NCBI GenBank assembly: GCA_040755615.1
Contig: JBFMAL010000003.1
Location: 34,581 to 98,580, forward strand
DNA length: 64,000 nt
From: DYEP01 sp040755615
GTDB lineage: Bacteria; Bacillota; Sulfobacillia; DUSP01; DYEP01
Direction of reading: 5' to 3'
This document shows positions 52,926 to 61,745 of this stretch, in pieces (the stretch's first letter is position 1; each line of letters opens with the position of its first letter). The notes under the pieces were generated by a model. It was given only the letters and a program-made list of their open reading frames with translations, did not search any database and was not told where the DNA came from. The position numbers and the translations under genes are program-made.

Positions 52926-53837
52926 CTTGGGCCAGATGCTTAAATAACGCTCGCCACCGTCGGGGCACATGGTGACAACGGCTTTGCCTGTGTTTTCGGG
53001 ACGGGCGGCAATCCGGAGAGCGGCGGCAACGGCGGCGCCGCTGGAGAAGCCACAAAATATTCCTTCGAGCAGGGCCAGTTTGCGTGCCGTCTCGGCCGCT
53101 TCAGCGTCGCTGACGGTGACGATTTCGTCGATGACCGCCTCGTCCAGCACCGCGGGGACGAAGCCGGCACCGATGCCCTGGATAGCGTGGCGGCCAGGCT
53201 TGCCGCCGGAAAGGACGGGGGAGGAGGCGGGTTCCACGGCGACGACTTTTAAGCCGGGCTTCATTTTTTTCAAGTAGCTGCCAGCGCCAGTCAGTGTGCC
53301 GCCGGTCCCTACGCCGGCAACGAAAAGGTCAACCTCGCCGCCGGTGTCCCGCCAGATCTCCGGCCCGGTGGTTTCAAAATGGATGCGGGGATTGGCGGGG
53401 TTGTCGAACTGGCCGGGAACGAAGGCGCCACGCTCCCTGGCTAGGTCTTCGGCGAGAGTAAGGGAGCCGTACATGCCGTCTTCCGCTGAGGTGAGGAAGA
53501 TTTCAGCACCGAGGGCGTGCAGCAGTGCGACTCGTTCGGCGCTCATGTCTTCCGGCATGGTCAGTGCCAGGCGGTAGCCACGGACAGCACAGATGTAGGC
53601 CAGGGCAATCCCGGTATTGCCGCTGGTGGCCTCGACAATACAGCTGCCAGGGGCAAGCTTTCCCTCCTCCTCAGCGGCGCGGACCATGGCCCAGGCAGTC
53701 CGGTCCTTGACGCTCCCGAGCGGGTTAAAAGACTCCAGCTTGGCGAGCACGCGTGCCGGGGTATTGGCGGCCAGGCGGGAAAGCGCCACAAGCGGCGTAT
53801 TACCGATGGCTGCCGTGATGTCACGGCAATAATTCAT
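52896..53837 (-). CDS. Cysteine synthase (CysK/CysM family)
   Basis: PLP beta-replacement enzyme of 313 residues. NPLGSVKDRTA holds the Schiff-base lysine, EATSGNTGIALA the substrate loop and VAGVGTGGTLTG the phosphate loop. It makes L-cysteine from an activated serine and a sulfur donor, which here may be free sulfide or the thiocarboxylate of the adjacent carrier. It overlaps the carrier gene in an ATGA junction. The last 7-8 residues (TSIIHRR) are encoded by the inverted repeat of the IS1634-type element, so the native C-terminus has been replaced. Confidence 0.9.
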   Translation of the reverse strand: MNYCRDITAAIGNTPLVALSRLAANTPARVLAKLESFNPLGSVKDRTAWAMVRAAEEEGKLAPGSCIVEATSGNTGIALAYICAVRGYRLALTMPEDMSAERVALLHALGAEIFLTSAEDGMYGSLTLAEDLARERGAFVPGQFDNPANPRIHFETTGPEIWRDTGGEVDLFVAGVGTGGTLTGAGSYLKKMKPGLKVVAVEPASSPVLSGGKPGRHAIQGIGAGFVPAVLDEAVIDEIVTVSDAEAAETARKLALLEGIFCGFSSGAAVAAALRIAARPENTGKAVVTMCPDGGERYLSIWPKFDTSIIHRR

Positions 53838-54115
53838 CGGCTACTACCGCCGGCAATGGCCGGAATGACAGAGAGTACGTCGCCCTCCTCCACAGGGGTG
53901 TCCGGGCCCTGCAGATTACGGATGTTTTCGTCATTAACGAAGACGTTCAGGTATTTTTTCAGGTTGCCAGCCTCTTCGTCCCATAGTTGGGCAAAGAGGG
54001 ACGGGTGGCTTTCTTTGAGGTTGAGAAACACTTCGCGTACGCAAACGCCGACGACTGGAATTTCTTTAGCCCCGTCGGCGTAACGGCGCAGTGGCGAAGG
54101 CAGGTAAATCTTCAT
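53834..54115 (-). CDS. ThiS/MoaD-like sulfur carrier with extended GG-SSR tail
   Basis: Ubiquitin-fold carrier of 93 residues. Beta-grasp features are KIYLPSPLRRYADG at the start and EEGDVLSVIPAIAGG at the end. Unlike ready carriers it continues SSR after the diglycine (Gly89-Gly90), so it must be trimmed before activation. A JAMM protease gene is three genes upstream. The role is sulfur delivery as a C-terminal thiocarboxylate to the coupled cysteine synthase, by analogy with CysO and HcyS. ATG 54115 follows GGAGGAAG; the frame is open to 54280. Confidence 0.88.
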   Translation of the reverse strand: MKIYLPSPLRRYADGAKEIPVVGVCVREVFLNLKESHPSLFAQLWDEEAGNLKKYLNVFVNDENIRNLQGPDTPVEEGDVLSVIPAIAGGSSR

Positions 54116-54128
54116 TTTGCTTCCTCCT

Positions 54129-54953
54129 TTATCTTTGATTTTCACTTTCATCGACAGTGCAGGGAGCCTGGCGGTAATTTTCCGCGGACAGGCAGGCGAT
54201 GGTGGGCGCATCTCCGCACACCGGGCATTTTTTGTCACGCGCCACCTTAAGGATGGTAAATTCCATCGCCAGTGCGTCAAAAACCAGCAGCCTGCCGATT
54301 AGCGGTTTGCCGACGCCAAGGAGTATCTTCAGCGCCTCGGTGGCCTGGATAAGGCCGATAATTCCGGGCAGTACGCCGAGCACGCCGGCCTCCTGGCAAC
54401 TTGGCACAGCACCTGCAGGCGGCACCTGCGGGAAAAGGCAGCGGTAGCAGGGGCCCTGAGGCGGGGCAAATACGGCTGCCTGCCCGTCGAAGCGGAGGAT
54501 GCTGCCGTAGATATATGGTTTGCCAAGCAGCACGGCCGCGTCGCTCACCAGGTAGCGGGTAGCGAAATTGTCACACCCGTCGATTACCACGTCGTAAGCG
54601 GCAAGCATCCTTTCTATGTTGTCCGCAGAGGCAAACTCGGGGTAAATATCTACCTGCACATCGGGGTTAATTTGTCTTATGGTTTCGCGCGCCGACTCGA
54701 CTTTCAGCATGCCGATGTCGGCCGTCTTATGGATGACCTGCCGCTGCAGGTTGCTTAAGTCTACGGCGTCGCCGTCCACGACGCCGAGGGTCCCCACGCC
54801 TGCGGCAGCCAGGTAGAGGGCGGCCGGGGAGCCAAGGCCGCCGGCGCCGACGAGCAGTACCTTGCTCGCAAGTAGTTTTTCCTGGCCCCTGCCGCCCACC
54901 TCCGGTAACAGAATGTGCCGGCTGTAACGGATGATCTGCGCTTCACTCAGCAT
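54129..54953 (-). CDS. E1-like adenylyltransferase (MoeB/ThiF/HesA family)
   Basis: Activates the carboxyl end of the sulfur carrier by adenylation. Of 274 residues: LLVGAGGLGSPAALYLAAAG is the nucleotide motif, VDLSNLQRQ the arginine finger region, and two CxxC pairs (CYRC, CPVC) bind zinc. The rhodanese extension of eukaryotic homologues is absent. ATG 54953 overlaps the protease gene by 11 bp; the frame open to 54995 is not used. It lies 13 bp upstream of the carrier gene. Confidence 0.9.
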   Translation of the reverse strand: MLSEAQIIRYSRHILLPEVGGRGQEKLLASKVLLVGAGGLGSPAALYLAAAGVGTLGVVDGDAVDLSNLQRQVIHKTADIGMLKVESARETIRQINPDVQVDIYPEFASADNIERMLAAYDVVIDGCDNFATRYLVSDAAVLLGKPYIYGSILRFDGQAAVFAPPQGPCYRCLFPQVPPAGAVPSCQEAGVLGVLPGIIGLIQATEALKILLGVGKPLIGRLLVFDALAMEFTILKVARDKKCPVCGDAPTIACLSAENYRQAPCTVDESENQR

Positions 54954-55374
54954 TGTCTTCACCGCTTTCATGGGCAACTCTGACAGGGATTTCACTTACG
55001 CTGGACCCTTCGATCCAGAAACCACGCAGCACGGGTTCGTCTCCGCACAGTGAAAGGATCAGGTAGAGCACCGGCAGGTACGCCTGGGAAATATCCACGG
55101 CCGAGGGGTAGGCTTCTGTCGCCGGGTGTGAATGATAAACGGCGTTCAGTTCAAGGCCCTCTCGGTCGAGCAGCTGCATGGTGCACAGGACCTCGCCCGG
55201 GTCCATGCGGTACGATTCGGCGGAAGCGTCCAGATTGACCAGGGGGATGAGCCGCGTGGCCCGGTAGTGTCCGGGGCCGCCCAGCAGGCCGCAGGCCTCC
55301 GCCGGTGCGGCCTGGCGGCACTGCTCGAGCATGCCGGCATAGAGTTTGGCGTCCAGGACGTACACGGTGTTCAC
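54943..55374 (-). CDS. JAMM/MPN metalloprotease (Mec-like)
   Basis: Zinc protease of 143 residues with all ligands: glutamate in AEACGLLGG (Glu26) and AVYHSHPATEAYPSAVD (His81, His83, Asp94). The bacterial Mec enzymes cut after the diglycine of sulfur carriers or release cysteine from the carrier-cysteine adduct. Here it can serve either step: trimming GG-SSR or releasing product. It is coupled to tusA by a 4-bp overlap and to the E1-like gene by 11 bp. Confidence 0.9.
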   Translation of the reverse strand: MNTVYVLDAKLYAGMLEQCRQAAPAEACGLLGGPGHYRATRLIPLVNLDASAESYRMDPGEVLCTMQLLDREGLELNAVYHSHPATEAYPSAVDISQAYLPVLYLILSLCGDEPVLRGFWIEGSSVSEIPVRVAHESGEDNAE

Positions 55375-55610
55375 TTGGCCCCATCCTTTTCTACGCGCAA
55401 AATGTAGGTACCGTCCTCCTGCCTGACTAGAGAAAGGATTTTATGGCCCTCCCCGCTTAAGCTGCGCGGCACGTTTTTAACCGCTTCCCCGGCCTTTAGG
55501 CGTACCTCCAGCACGTCTCCGGGATGAAGCCCCTCCAGAGCCATCTTGGCTTTGACAAAGGTGATGGGGCAGGCGTCTTTGCTGATGTCAAGCGTCAGTT
55601 TCGGCAGCAT
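55371..55610 (-). CDS. TusA-family sulfurtransferase
   Basis: Small protein of 79 residues. KDACPITFVKAKMALEGLHP is the TusA signature with the persulfide cysteine in CPIT; the second beta strand GDVLEVRLKAGEAVKNVP follows. It probably hands sulfane sulfur between the sulfite reductase product and the carrier. It overlaps the sulfite reductase gene by 23 bp. Confidence 0.88.
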   Translation of the reverse strand: MLPKLTLDISKDACPITFVKAKMALEGLHPGDVLEVRLKAGEAVKNVPRSLSGEGHKILSLVRQEDGTYILRVEKDGAK

Positions 55611-56454
55611 CTAAGATTACCTCCCTGTAGCGCGCCAGTCCGGCGCGTTCCAGCGTTTGGCCAAAGCGCTCCCCGGCCTGGCCGTGGTCACGGAAAAACT
55701 GCAGGCTCACGGTGATGACGTGCGGGACCTTTGCCAGGGGAAGAAAGTTAACGACCAGTTCGCCAAGCTTTGGGTTGCGGCCGATACGGCCGCCTGCCCA
55801 CACCTTCACGCCGCGCTCGCTGGCCTGCCAGGCTCCTGTTGGGCAGGCCGACACACAGTCGCCGCAGTGGCTGCATTTCCCCCGGTCGATAGAGGGTACC
55901 TCTTCCCCCGCGGTAATGGCGCCGGTGGGGCAGGCCTCCGCGCAGACGCCACAGCCGATGCACGTCTGCGCGCAAAGCTCGGGGATGACGGCACCTTCAA
56001 AGCCGAGATCATTTTCCTGGGGCTTGGCGCAGTTCCGCGGGCAGCCCGTCACCGCGATCTTAAATTTTCCCGGTACTTCGGCGCCAAAGAACCGGCTGTC
56101 AATCTCAGCGGACAGGGCCTTGGCGTCGACCAGGCCATGGCGGCAGACAGCCGAGCCTTGGCAGGCCACGATGCCACGCACCGTGCCGCCGCAGACGCCC
56201 GGGCCAAGGCCGGCGGCCTGGAGCTTAAGCCGCACGGCCTCTATGTTCTTAAGGTGAACGAAGGGTATTTCCACCCCCTGACGGGTGGTGAGGTGAACAT
56301 AACCGCTGCCGTATCTTTCGGCTATTGATTTTAGCGCATCCATCTGGCTAAGCGTCAGGTTGCCGCCGGCGACGCGCAGCCGCACGGTAAAATAATCCTT
56401 TTGCACCTGTTTCATGAAGCCGCCTTTTTTCAGGGCGGCCAAATCAAGTTCCAT
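55588..56454 (-). CDS. Siroheme sulfite reductase with ferredoxin domain (AsrC-like)
   Basis: Reduces sulfite to sulfide. In 288 residues: the N-terminal half-domain (YGSGYVHLTTRQGVEIP), siroheme-cluster ligands ACQGSAVC and TGCPRNCAKP, an inserted 2[4Fe-4S] ferredoxin (CIGCGVCAEACP, CSHCGDCVSACP), then the closing half-domain. It lacks the second duplicated half of CysI, so it belongs with small Asr/Fsr-type enzymes. ATG 56454 follows AAAGGAGAGGAG and overlaps sat by 11 bp. Confidence 0.85.
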   Translation of the reverse strand: MELDLAALKKGGFMKQVQKDYFTVRLRVAGGNLTLSQMDALKSIAERYGSGYVHLTTRQGVEIPFVHLKNIEAVRLKLQAAGLGPGVCGGTVRGIVACQGSAVCRHGLVDAKALSAEIDSRFFGAEVPGKFKIAVTGCPRNCAKPQENDLGFEGAVIPELCAQTCIGCGVCAEACPTGAITAGEEVPSIDRGKCSHCGDCVSACPTGAWQASERGVKVWAGGRIGRNPKLGELVVNFLPLAKVPHVITVSLQFFRDHGQAGERFGQTLERAGLARYREVILDAAETDA

Positions 56455-57649
56455 CTGCTCCTCTCCTTTCGGCTTCATGCCGTACACTGCTCCTCATGCT
56501 CTGGTAATAGTTGACCAGTATCTCGGCCACCTCCCGGCGGGTGAATTCGGCCGGTGGAATCTCTCCTCTGGCCAGCATCTCCCTGACTCTGGTCCCGCTG
56601 AGCACAACGTGATTTTCCCTGCCGTGAGGGCAGGTCTTGCTGGAGGCCATGCCCTCGCAAGCTTTGCAGTAAAAGCTGTGCTCAAAGAACAGAGGAGTGA
56701 TGCCGATTTCCTCCGGCGCAAACTCCCGGAAAATCACCTGCGCGTCATAGGTACCGTAATAATTCCCGACCCCGGCGTGATCGCGGCCCACGATAAAGTG
56801 GGTCGCCCCATAGTTCTTGCGCACCAGTGCATGGAAAACCGCCTCCCTTGGGCCTGCGTAGCGCATCGCCGCCGGGAAAGCCGACATGAAGGTCTTTTCC
56901 GGGGGATAATATTTTGCAAGCAAGGCGCGGTAGCACTCCACCCGCACGTCGGCCGGGATGTCGTCGTCTTTTGTCTCTCCCAGAAGCGGGTTGAGGAACA
57001 GGCCGTCGGCCATTTCCAGGGCGCATTTCTGCAGGTATTCATGAGCGCGGTGGACGGGGTTTCTCGTCTGGAAAGCGACGACGCTCCGCCAACCCCTCGC
57101 CACAAACTCGGCCCTCGTCTCGCGGGGCTCTAGATATAGTTCCGCGAACTTCTGCGGCCTGCTCCTGTTCAGCAGCCGGATTTCACCCCCAAGGAGAACG
57201 TCACCCCGTTCATACAGCTTTGCCACGCCGGGATGGCCGGGATCCGTGGTGCGGTAGACCTGCTGTGCCTCAAGCTTCTTGTCGTACGTATACTTTTCCT
57301 CCACGGTCAGGAGTCCAAGGATAATGCCCGACTCAGCAAGCAAAGCCACCTCTGCGCCAAGCTCAAGCCCCACTGCGGTCCCGGCGTCCACCCCCAAGAC
57401 AATCGGCAGGCTCCAGACGGTACCATCGGCCAAACGCATCCTGTGTATAACGCTCAAATAGTCGTCCTGTTTCAGGAAGCCCTTTAGCGGGCTGAAAGCG
57501 CCCACGGCAATCAGTTCAAGATCGGAAGCGGCCCAGGCATCAAGGGTCAACTGCGGCAGGCTTGCAGCTCTCTGCAAAGCGTCTTCCCTTTCCTTGCCTG
57601 TTAGAACCTGACAGACCAAAGTGCCTCCGTGCGGTTTGATGCTCATCAT
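56444..57649 (-). CDS. sat: ATP sulfurylase
   Basis: Makes APS from sulfate and ATP. 401 residues; AFQTRNPVHRAHEYL is the nucleotide motif with HxxH-like histidines, and VGRDHAGVGNYYG the second conserved loop. PLLGETKDDDIPADVR is also conserved. A homo-oligomeric Sat rather than CysDN. The start is ATG 57649 or ATG 57646, after a G7 run; the long open frame to 57817 is not used. It is followed by the sulfite reductase. Confidence 0.93.
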   Translation of the reverse strand: MMSIKPHGGTLVCQVLTGKEREDALQRAASLPQLTLDAWAASDLELIAVGAFSPLKGFLKQDDYLSVIHRMRLADGTVWSLPIVLGVDAGTAVGLELGAEVALLAESGIILGLLTVEEKYTYDKKLEAQQVYRTTDPGHPGVAKLYERGDVLLGGEIRLLNRSRPQKFAELYLEPRETRAEFVARGWRSVVAFQTRNPVHRAHEYLQKCALEMADGLFLNPLLGETKDDDIPADVRVECYRALLAKYYPPEKTFMSAFPAAMRYAGPREAVFHALVRKNYGATHFIVGRDHAGVGNYYGTYDAQVIFREFAPEEIGITPLFFEHSFYCKACEGMASSKTCPHGRENHVVLSGTRVREMLARGEIPPAEFTRREVAEILVNYYQSMRSSVRHEAERRGADGT

Positions 57650-57669
57650 GTCCCCCCCGCATATTGATG

Positions 57670-57981
57670 TTAGCCGACAACAAAATATTGTTTTATCCTT
57701 CCCCGAGGGTCGGTCAGCGTCCATAAAACGCCGCCTGGCTGCCTTTGGGCGGTGAGAGTCGACCCCCTGCCCCCGATTTCGGCGGGGAGATACATTTCTA
57801 TCGCCCCGCGGGGGCACTCCTTGACACAGGCTGCGCAGTCCCAGCAGTCCCTGACCTGGCGCACCGCCGCTTTATTATCCATATCCTTGAATAACAGGTC
57901 CCCCGGACAAACAAGCATGCACAGCGTCTCCCTCGCCTGTTTGCAGCCGTCGCATTTGGAGCGGTTTATCCTTACACTCAT
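57670..57981 (-). CDS. aprB: APS reductase beta subunit (AprB)
   Basis: Ferredoxin-type subunit of 103 residues. Cluster motifs CDGCKQARETLC, later CP, and CWDCAACVKECP bind two [4Fe-4S]. The tail GVLWTLTDPRGRIKQYFVV wraps around AprA in known structures. It is shorter than dissimilatory AprB (about 150). It overlaps aprA by 4 bp. Confidence 0.9.
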   Translation of the reverse strand: MSVRINRSKCDGCKQARETLCMLVCPGDLLFKDMDNKAAVRQVRDCWDCAACVKECPRGAIEMYLPAEIGGRGSTLTAQRQPGGVLWTLTDPRGRIKQYFVVG

Positions 57982-59678
57982 GCCTGCTCACCATGCCTCC
58001 AGTAAGGTCTCTCCAGCATTTCCACCCTGTCTTCCCGCCAGTGGTAGCGCGAGTTGACAAATTTCAGCCAGTTCGTATCATCCCGCTGCGGGTAGTCAAG
58101 CCGTTCCTGGTAGCAGGGCCAGCGTGTCTCCTGCCTGTAGAGCAGGTGCTCCACCAGCACCCTGGCCACCAGCACACGGTCAATAACCTCCTGCGCTGAC
58201 AACAGTTCATGGAGGTCACGGGCCTTCAGCCTGGCAAGGTCCGCCGACAGCTGCGCCAGCTCCTCCCGGGCCACGAGCAGCGAGGGTCCCGAGACGCGGT
58301 ATGAGCTGCCGATGCCGCCCGCATACTCGTCCATCACTTTTTGCAGGCGCTCCTCGAGCTCCCGCGGGGCAAAGCCCTCCTGCCTGGTGAGGGGCGCCAG
58401 CACCATTGCGGCCTCCAGTTCAAGCGCACGCGCCAACTCTGCCGCCGGAAGCTCCTCAAAACTCACAGCCTGCATATCTTGCACGGCCGAGGCCGCGGCT
58501 ATTTCGCCTTCCGCCATGCTGCCGCTTACATACTTCTTCGGCGCGCCGCCTGCCACGTCACCGGCCGCATACAGTCCCGCCACGGTCGTCCTTCTCCCTG
58601 TGTCAACCCAGTAGCCGGCCAGGCCGTGGCCGCCCGCCAGGTAAGGTTCCGAGCCGCAAATTTCCACAGGCCTCTCCCAGGGCTCGACGCCTTGGTCGGC
58701 CCACTTCAGCAGGATGCCTGGCGACATGTGCAGGTAAGCCTCCTTGAGTTTTTCGCCCGCTTCGCGGTCGAGGCCGGTGGTGTCCAGATAACACGGCCCC
58801 CTGCCGGCCAGGTTTTCCTGGAGCGTGGCGTACAGGCGCAGCGGCGTGGTGTTCCCCCTGTACCTTTTCTGGTAATTTTCCCCGAGCGCGTTCACCTGTT
58901 CCACCTTCACCCCCTGAGCAATAGTCCCGGTGGGGGAAAGCGTGTCTTTTACCCTAAGCGCGATAAAGCGCATCTCAAAACTGGTCATTTCCGCCCCGGC
59001 CCGCAGTCCCATAGCATAGCCCGCGCCTGTGTTGAAGGGACAGTACCACATCTTGTGGCTTGCGGCGCCGGGGTTATTGGGCTTGTAAATCCCGGCCGCC
59101 CCGCCGGTTGCGCAGACAGTGGCAAAGGCTTGGACCAGGTAGAACTTTTTTTCCCGCATAGAAAAGCCGAAAGCGCCTCTTACCCTGCCTGCCGAGAGAA
59201 AAAAATTGGTGGCGTTGACCCTGTTTAACACCCTGGCCCCGCTGGCCTCCAGCGCCCTGGCCATCAGCGGCTTGATCCCTTCCCCGTCCACCCGTACGCT
59301 GCGCCTGCCGCGAGGAAGATAATTGCCCTGCGCATCCCTTGGCAGGGGTAGCCCCCATGCTGCCAGGCGGTCCGTGACGCTGTTCAGCTTCTCGGCCAGG
59401 GAGAGGACCAGGTCCTCTCTTACGAGGCCGTGGGCGTCCTCCCGTACGTAGGCCAGGAAAGTCAAAGGGGTCTCTCCCGGGTTCAGGTAGGCGTTGATGG
59501 CGTTGATCCCCGCGGCCAGACAGCCGCTGCGCTTGACGTGCGCTTTTTCCATCACCAGCACATCAAGCTCCGGTTCCAGTTCTCTCGCCCTGACAGCGGC
59601 GGCGATGCCCGCCGCGCCCCCGCCGATAATAAGCAGGTCGCTCCTCAGTATTTCAAAAGTCCAGCCGTCATGCGTCAT
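57978..59678 (-). CDS. aprA: APS reductase alpha subunit (AprA)
   Basis: FAD subunit that reduces APS to sulfite and AMP. 566 residues, shorter than dissimilatory AprA (about 660), matching the assimilatory type. LLIIGGGAAGIAAAVRA binds FAD, KAHVKRSGCLAAGINAINAY is the AprA-specific APS loop, and KMWYCPFNTGAGYAMGLRAG is conserved. It directly abuts cysC and is coupled to aprB. Confidence 0.92.
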   Translation of the reverse strand: MTHDGWTFEILRSDLLIIGGGAAGIAAAVRARELEPELDVLVMEKAHVKRSGCLAAGINAINAYLNPGETPLTFLAYVREDAHGLVREDLVLSLAEKLNSVTDRLAAWGLPLPRDAQGNYLPRGRRSVRVDGEGIKPLMARALEASGARVLNRVNATNFFLSAGRVRGAFGFSMREKKFYLVQAFATVCATGGAAGIYKPNNPGAASHKMWYCPFNTGAGYAMGLRAGAEMTSFEMRFIALRVKDTLSPTGTIAQGVKVEQVNALGENYQKRYRGNTTPLRLYATLQENLAGRGPCYLDTTGLDREAGEKLKEAYLHMSPGILLKWADQGVEPWERPVEICGSEPYLAGGHGLAGYWVDTGRRTTVAGLYAAGDVAGGAPKKYVSGSMAEGEIAAASAVQDMQAVSFEELPAAELARALELEAAMVLAPLTRQEGFAPRELEERLQKVMDEYAGGIGSSYRVSGPSLLVAREELAQLSADLARLKARDLHELLSAQEVIDRVLVARVLVEHLLYRQETRWPCYQERLDYPQRDDTNWLKFVNSRYHWREDRVEMLERPYWRHGEQA

Positions 59679-60284
59679 TCAGATGATCCCCTTTGCTTCA
59701 AGATAGGCAAGTACCTTGGCTGCGGAGCTTTCCACGTCTTCCTTGGCCGTTTCAAGGACAATTTCCGGCTCAAGGGGCTCCTCGTAAGGCGCCGAAATGC
59801 CGGTGAACTCCGGAATCAAGCCGTCCCTGGCTTTTTGATACAGCCCTTTTACATCCCTCTGCTCGCAGATCTCAAGCGGGCACTTTACATAAATCTCAAT
59901 AAATTCTCCCTCCGGCAGCAACGCCCTCACCCCGTCACGGTCCTGACGGTAGGGGGAAATAAAGGCTGTGATGACAATCAGGCCCGCGTCGGCAAACAGC
60001 CTTGCCACTTCACCTATCCTGCGGATATTCTCCCGGCGGTCTTCGGGAGAAAAACCCAGGTCGCGGTTGAGGCCGTGCCTGATGTTGTCGCCGTCCAGGA
60101 TATACGCCAGATTGTTCCGATTAAACAGTTCTCTCTCTACAGCCACCGCCACAGTAGACTTGCCCGCACCGGACATGCCGGTCAGCCAGAGTATTACGCC
60201 CTTTTGCTTGAGCCTTGCTTCCCTGTCTTGCTTGCTGACTACCCCCCTGTGCCATTTGATATTGGTGGCTTTTACTTCCGCCAT
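59679..60284 (-). CDS. cysC: Adenylylsulfate kinase
   Basis: Phosphorylates APS to PAPS. 201 residues: WLTGMSGAGKSTVA is the P loop, LDGDNIRHGLNRDLGFS the APS site, and YVKCPLEICEQRDVKGLYQK a conserved block. It abuts aprA, although the APS reductase does not need PAPS; a role in PAPS supply for sulfation or in buffering APS is possible. Confidence 0.93.
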   Translation of the reverse strand: MAEVKATNIKWHRGVVSKQDREARLKQKGVILWLTGMSGAGKSTVAVAVERELFNRNNLAYILDGDNIRHGLNRDLGFSPEDRRENIRRIGEVARLFADAGLIVITAFISPYRQDRDGVRALLPEGEFIEIYVKCPLEICEQRDVKGLYQKARDGLIPEFTGISAPYEEPLEPEIVLETAKEDVESSAAKVLAYLEAKGII

Positions 60285-60305
60285 TTTTCGTCTCTCCCCC
60301 TCTAT

Positions 60306-61730
60306 TCACAGCACCTTCAGGCCTAGAAAAGGCCAGTAAAGTAACGCCATGACGACAAAGACGGCGAGTGAAAGCAAATTCAGCGCCAGGCCATATTTGA
60401 CAGCCTCCCTGACAGTAAGAAACCCTGAGGCGTAAGCGATGGCGTTGGGCGGTGTACCCATGGGCAGCATGAAGCTCAAGCCGGCAGCGGTGGCAAGCGC
60501 GTAAGTTGCCACCCTGGGGTCAAGGCCGGTACGCGCGCTAAGCTCCAGGGTGACCGGCATCAATATCGCCACTACCGCCGTATTGCTTATAGCCTCCGTA
60601 AGGAAAGTAGCGGACGTAGAAACGAGCAGGAAAAAGACGAACGGGCTCAGGTTGGCCAGGTAAGCGCGCGACAGCCACTGTAGCACCCCCGTCTCGCTTA
60701 AGGACCTGCCCAGCGCCAGCGCGCCGCCAAACATGAAAATCGTGCCCCAGTTAATTTCCCTGGCCACCTCTTCCCAGGTGACCAAGCCAAGCACAAAATA
60801 CATGGCGGCGCTGATCAGTGCAATGTTAGCGATACCTAAAGTCTTGTCGTGAAAAACCCACAGGTAAATGGTGGCGGCAAGCAGCGCGGCGGCTTTGGCC
60901 TCATTAAAGGAAACCTTCCCCACCCTACAGGCCTCCCGGTTCTTCCCCACCAGGTCCAACCGCTCGGACCCCACTCCCGCAACGCAAAGTAGGAACAGCG
61001 CTCCGGCGGCAAGCATAAGGGCCACGATGGGGCCTACAGCGACAAACCACTCCAGAAAGCCTATCTCCAAACCGGTGCTGGCCTGCAAAATGCCGGCGGC
61101 CAGCGGGATCCTCGCCCCGCCCAGGAAAGTGGCCCCGCTACCGATAACCGCCCCCCAACATAAGGCGAAAAAAATAAATTTGCCAAGGCGGGACCCTTTT
61201 TCAAGCCCAAGCGCCCTAGTAATCTCCACAAGCAGGGGGAACAGCAGAGCGGCCACAGCGTGTGAGGGCATGAAAAACGACATAATGGCCGAGAGAAAAA
61301 AGACCGACAACAGGAGTCCGGCGGGGCTGCCGCCATACCCGCAAAGAATCCTGTGGGCCAGCCGCCTGCTCAAACCTGTGGACGATGCGGCAGCGGCAAT
61401 GATGAAAGCGCCCAAGATAAAAAAGATGGCCGAATCGCCGAAAAAACTGTAGACCACGTTTCTTCCCAGGACCTGGTAGGCGGAGAGCAGCCCCATCACC
61501 AGCAGGCTTGTAATGGCAAGCGGCAGGATGTTCCCCACCCAGAGGACCACGCTCAGGCCAAAAATGACCAGCGCGTAATACCCTTGCTGCGAAAGCTCCG
61601 GAAAAGGTGAAGCAAGCGACATCAGCCTAAAGAAAACAGCACCAAGCAGGAGTAGGAACATAAAAGACCTGTATTTTAAGAAAAAAAGCAGGACCAGGGG
61701 TCTATCGTCAATGCGGTAGCTCACTCTCAT
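60306..61730 (-). CDS. SLC13/DASS-type sulfate transporter
   Basis: Membrane protein of 474 residues with about 12 hydrophobic segments. The family's two loop motifs are seen in FLTEAISNTAVVAILMPV (SNT motif) and FMLPMGTPPNAIAYASG (TPPN motif). It probably imports sulfate with sodium; cargo is inferred from the operon. It lies 15 bp after the first gene. Confidence 0.85.
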   Translation of the reverse strand: MRVSYRIDDRPLVLLFFLKYRSFMFLLLLGAVFFRLMSLASPFPELSQQGYYALVIFGLSVVLWVGNILPLAITSLLVMGLLSAYQVLGRNVVYSFFGDSAIFFILGAFIIAAAASSTGLSRRLAHRILCGYGGSPAGLLLSVFFLSAIMSFFMPSHAVAALLFPLLVEITRALGLEKGSRLGKFIFFALCWGAVIGSGATFLGGARIPLAAGILQASTGLEIGFLEWFVAVGPIVALMLAAGALFLLCVAGVGSERLDLVGKNREACRVGKVSFNEAKAAALLAATIYLWVFHDKTLGIANIALISAAMYFVLGLVTWEEVAREINWGTIFMFGGALALGRSLSETGVLQWLSRAYLANLSPFVFFLLVSTSATFLTEAISNTAVVAILMPVTLELSARTGLDPRVATYALATAAGLSFMLPMGTPPNAIAYASGFLTVREAVKYGLALNLLSLAVFVVMALLYWPFLGLKVL

Positions 61731-61745
61731 CCGGCCCGGCCCTCC

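Noticed and set aside
58341..59228. 295-codon open frame on the + strand
   Set aside because: Antisense shadow of aprA, produced by high GC at codon third positions.
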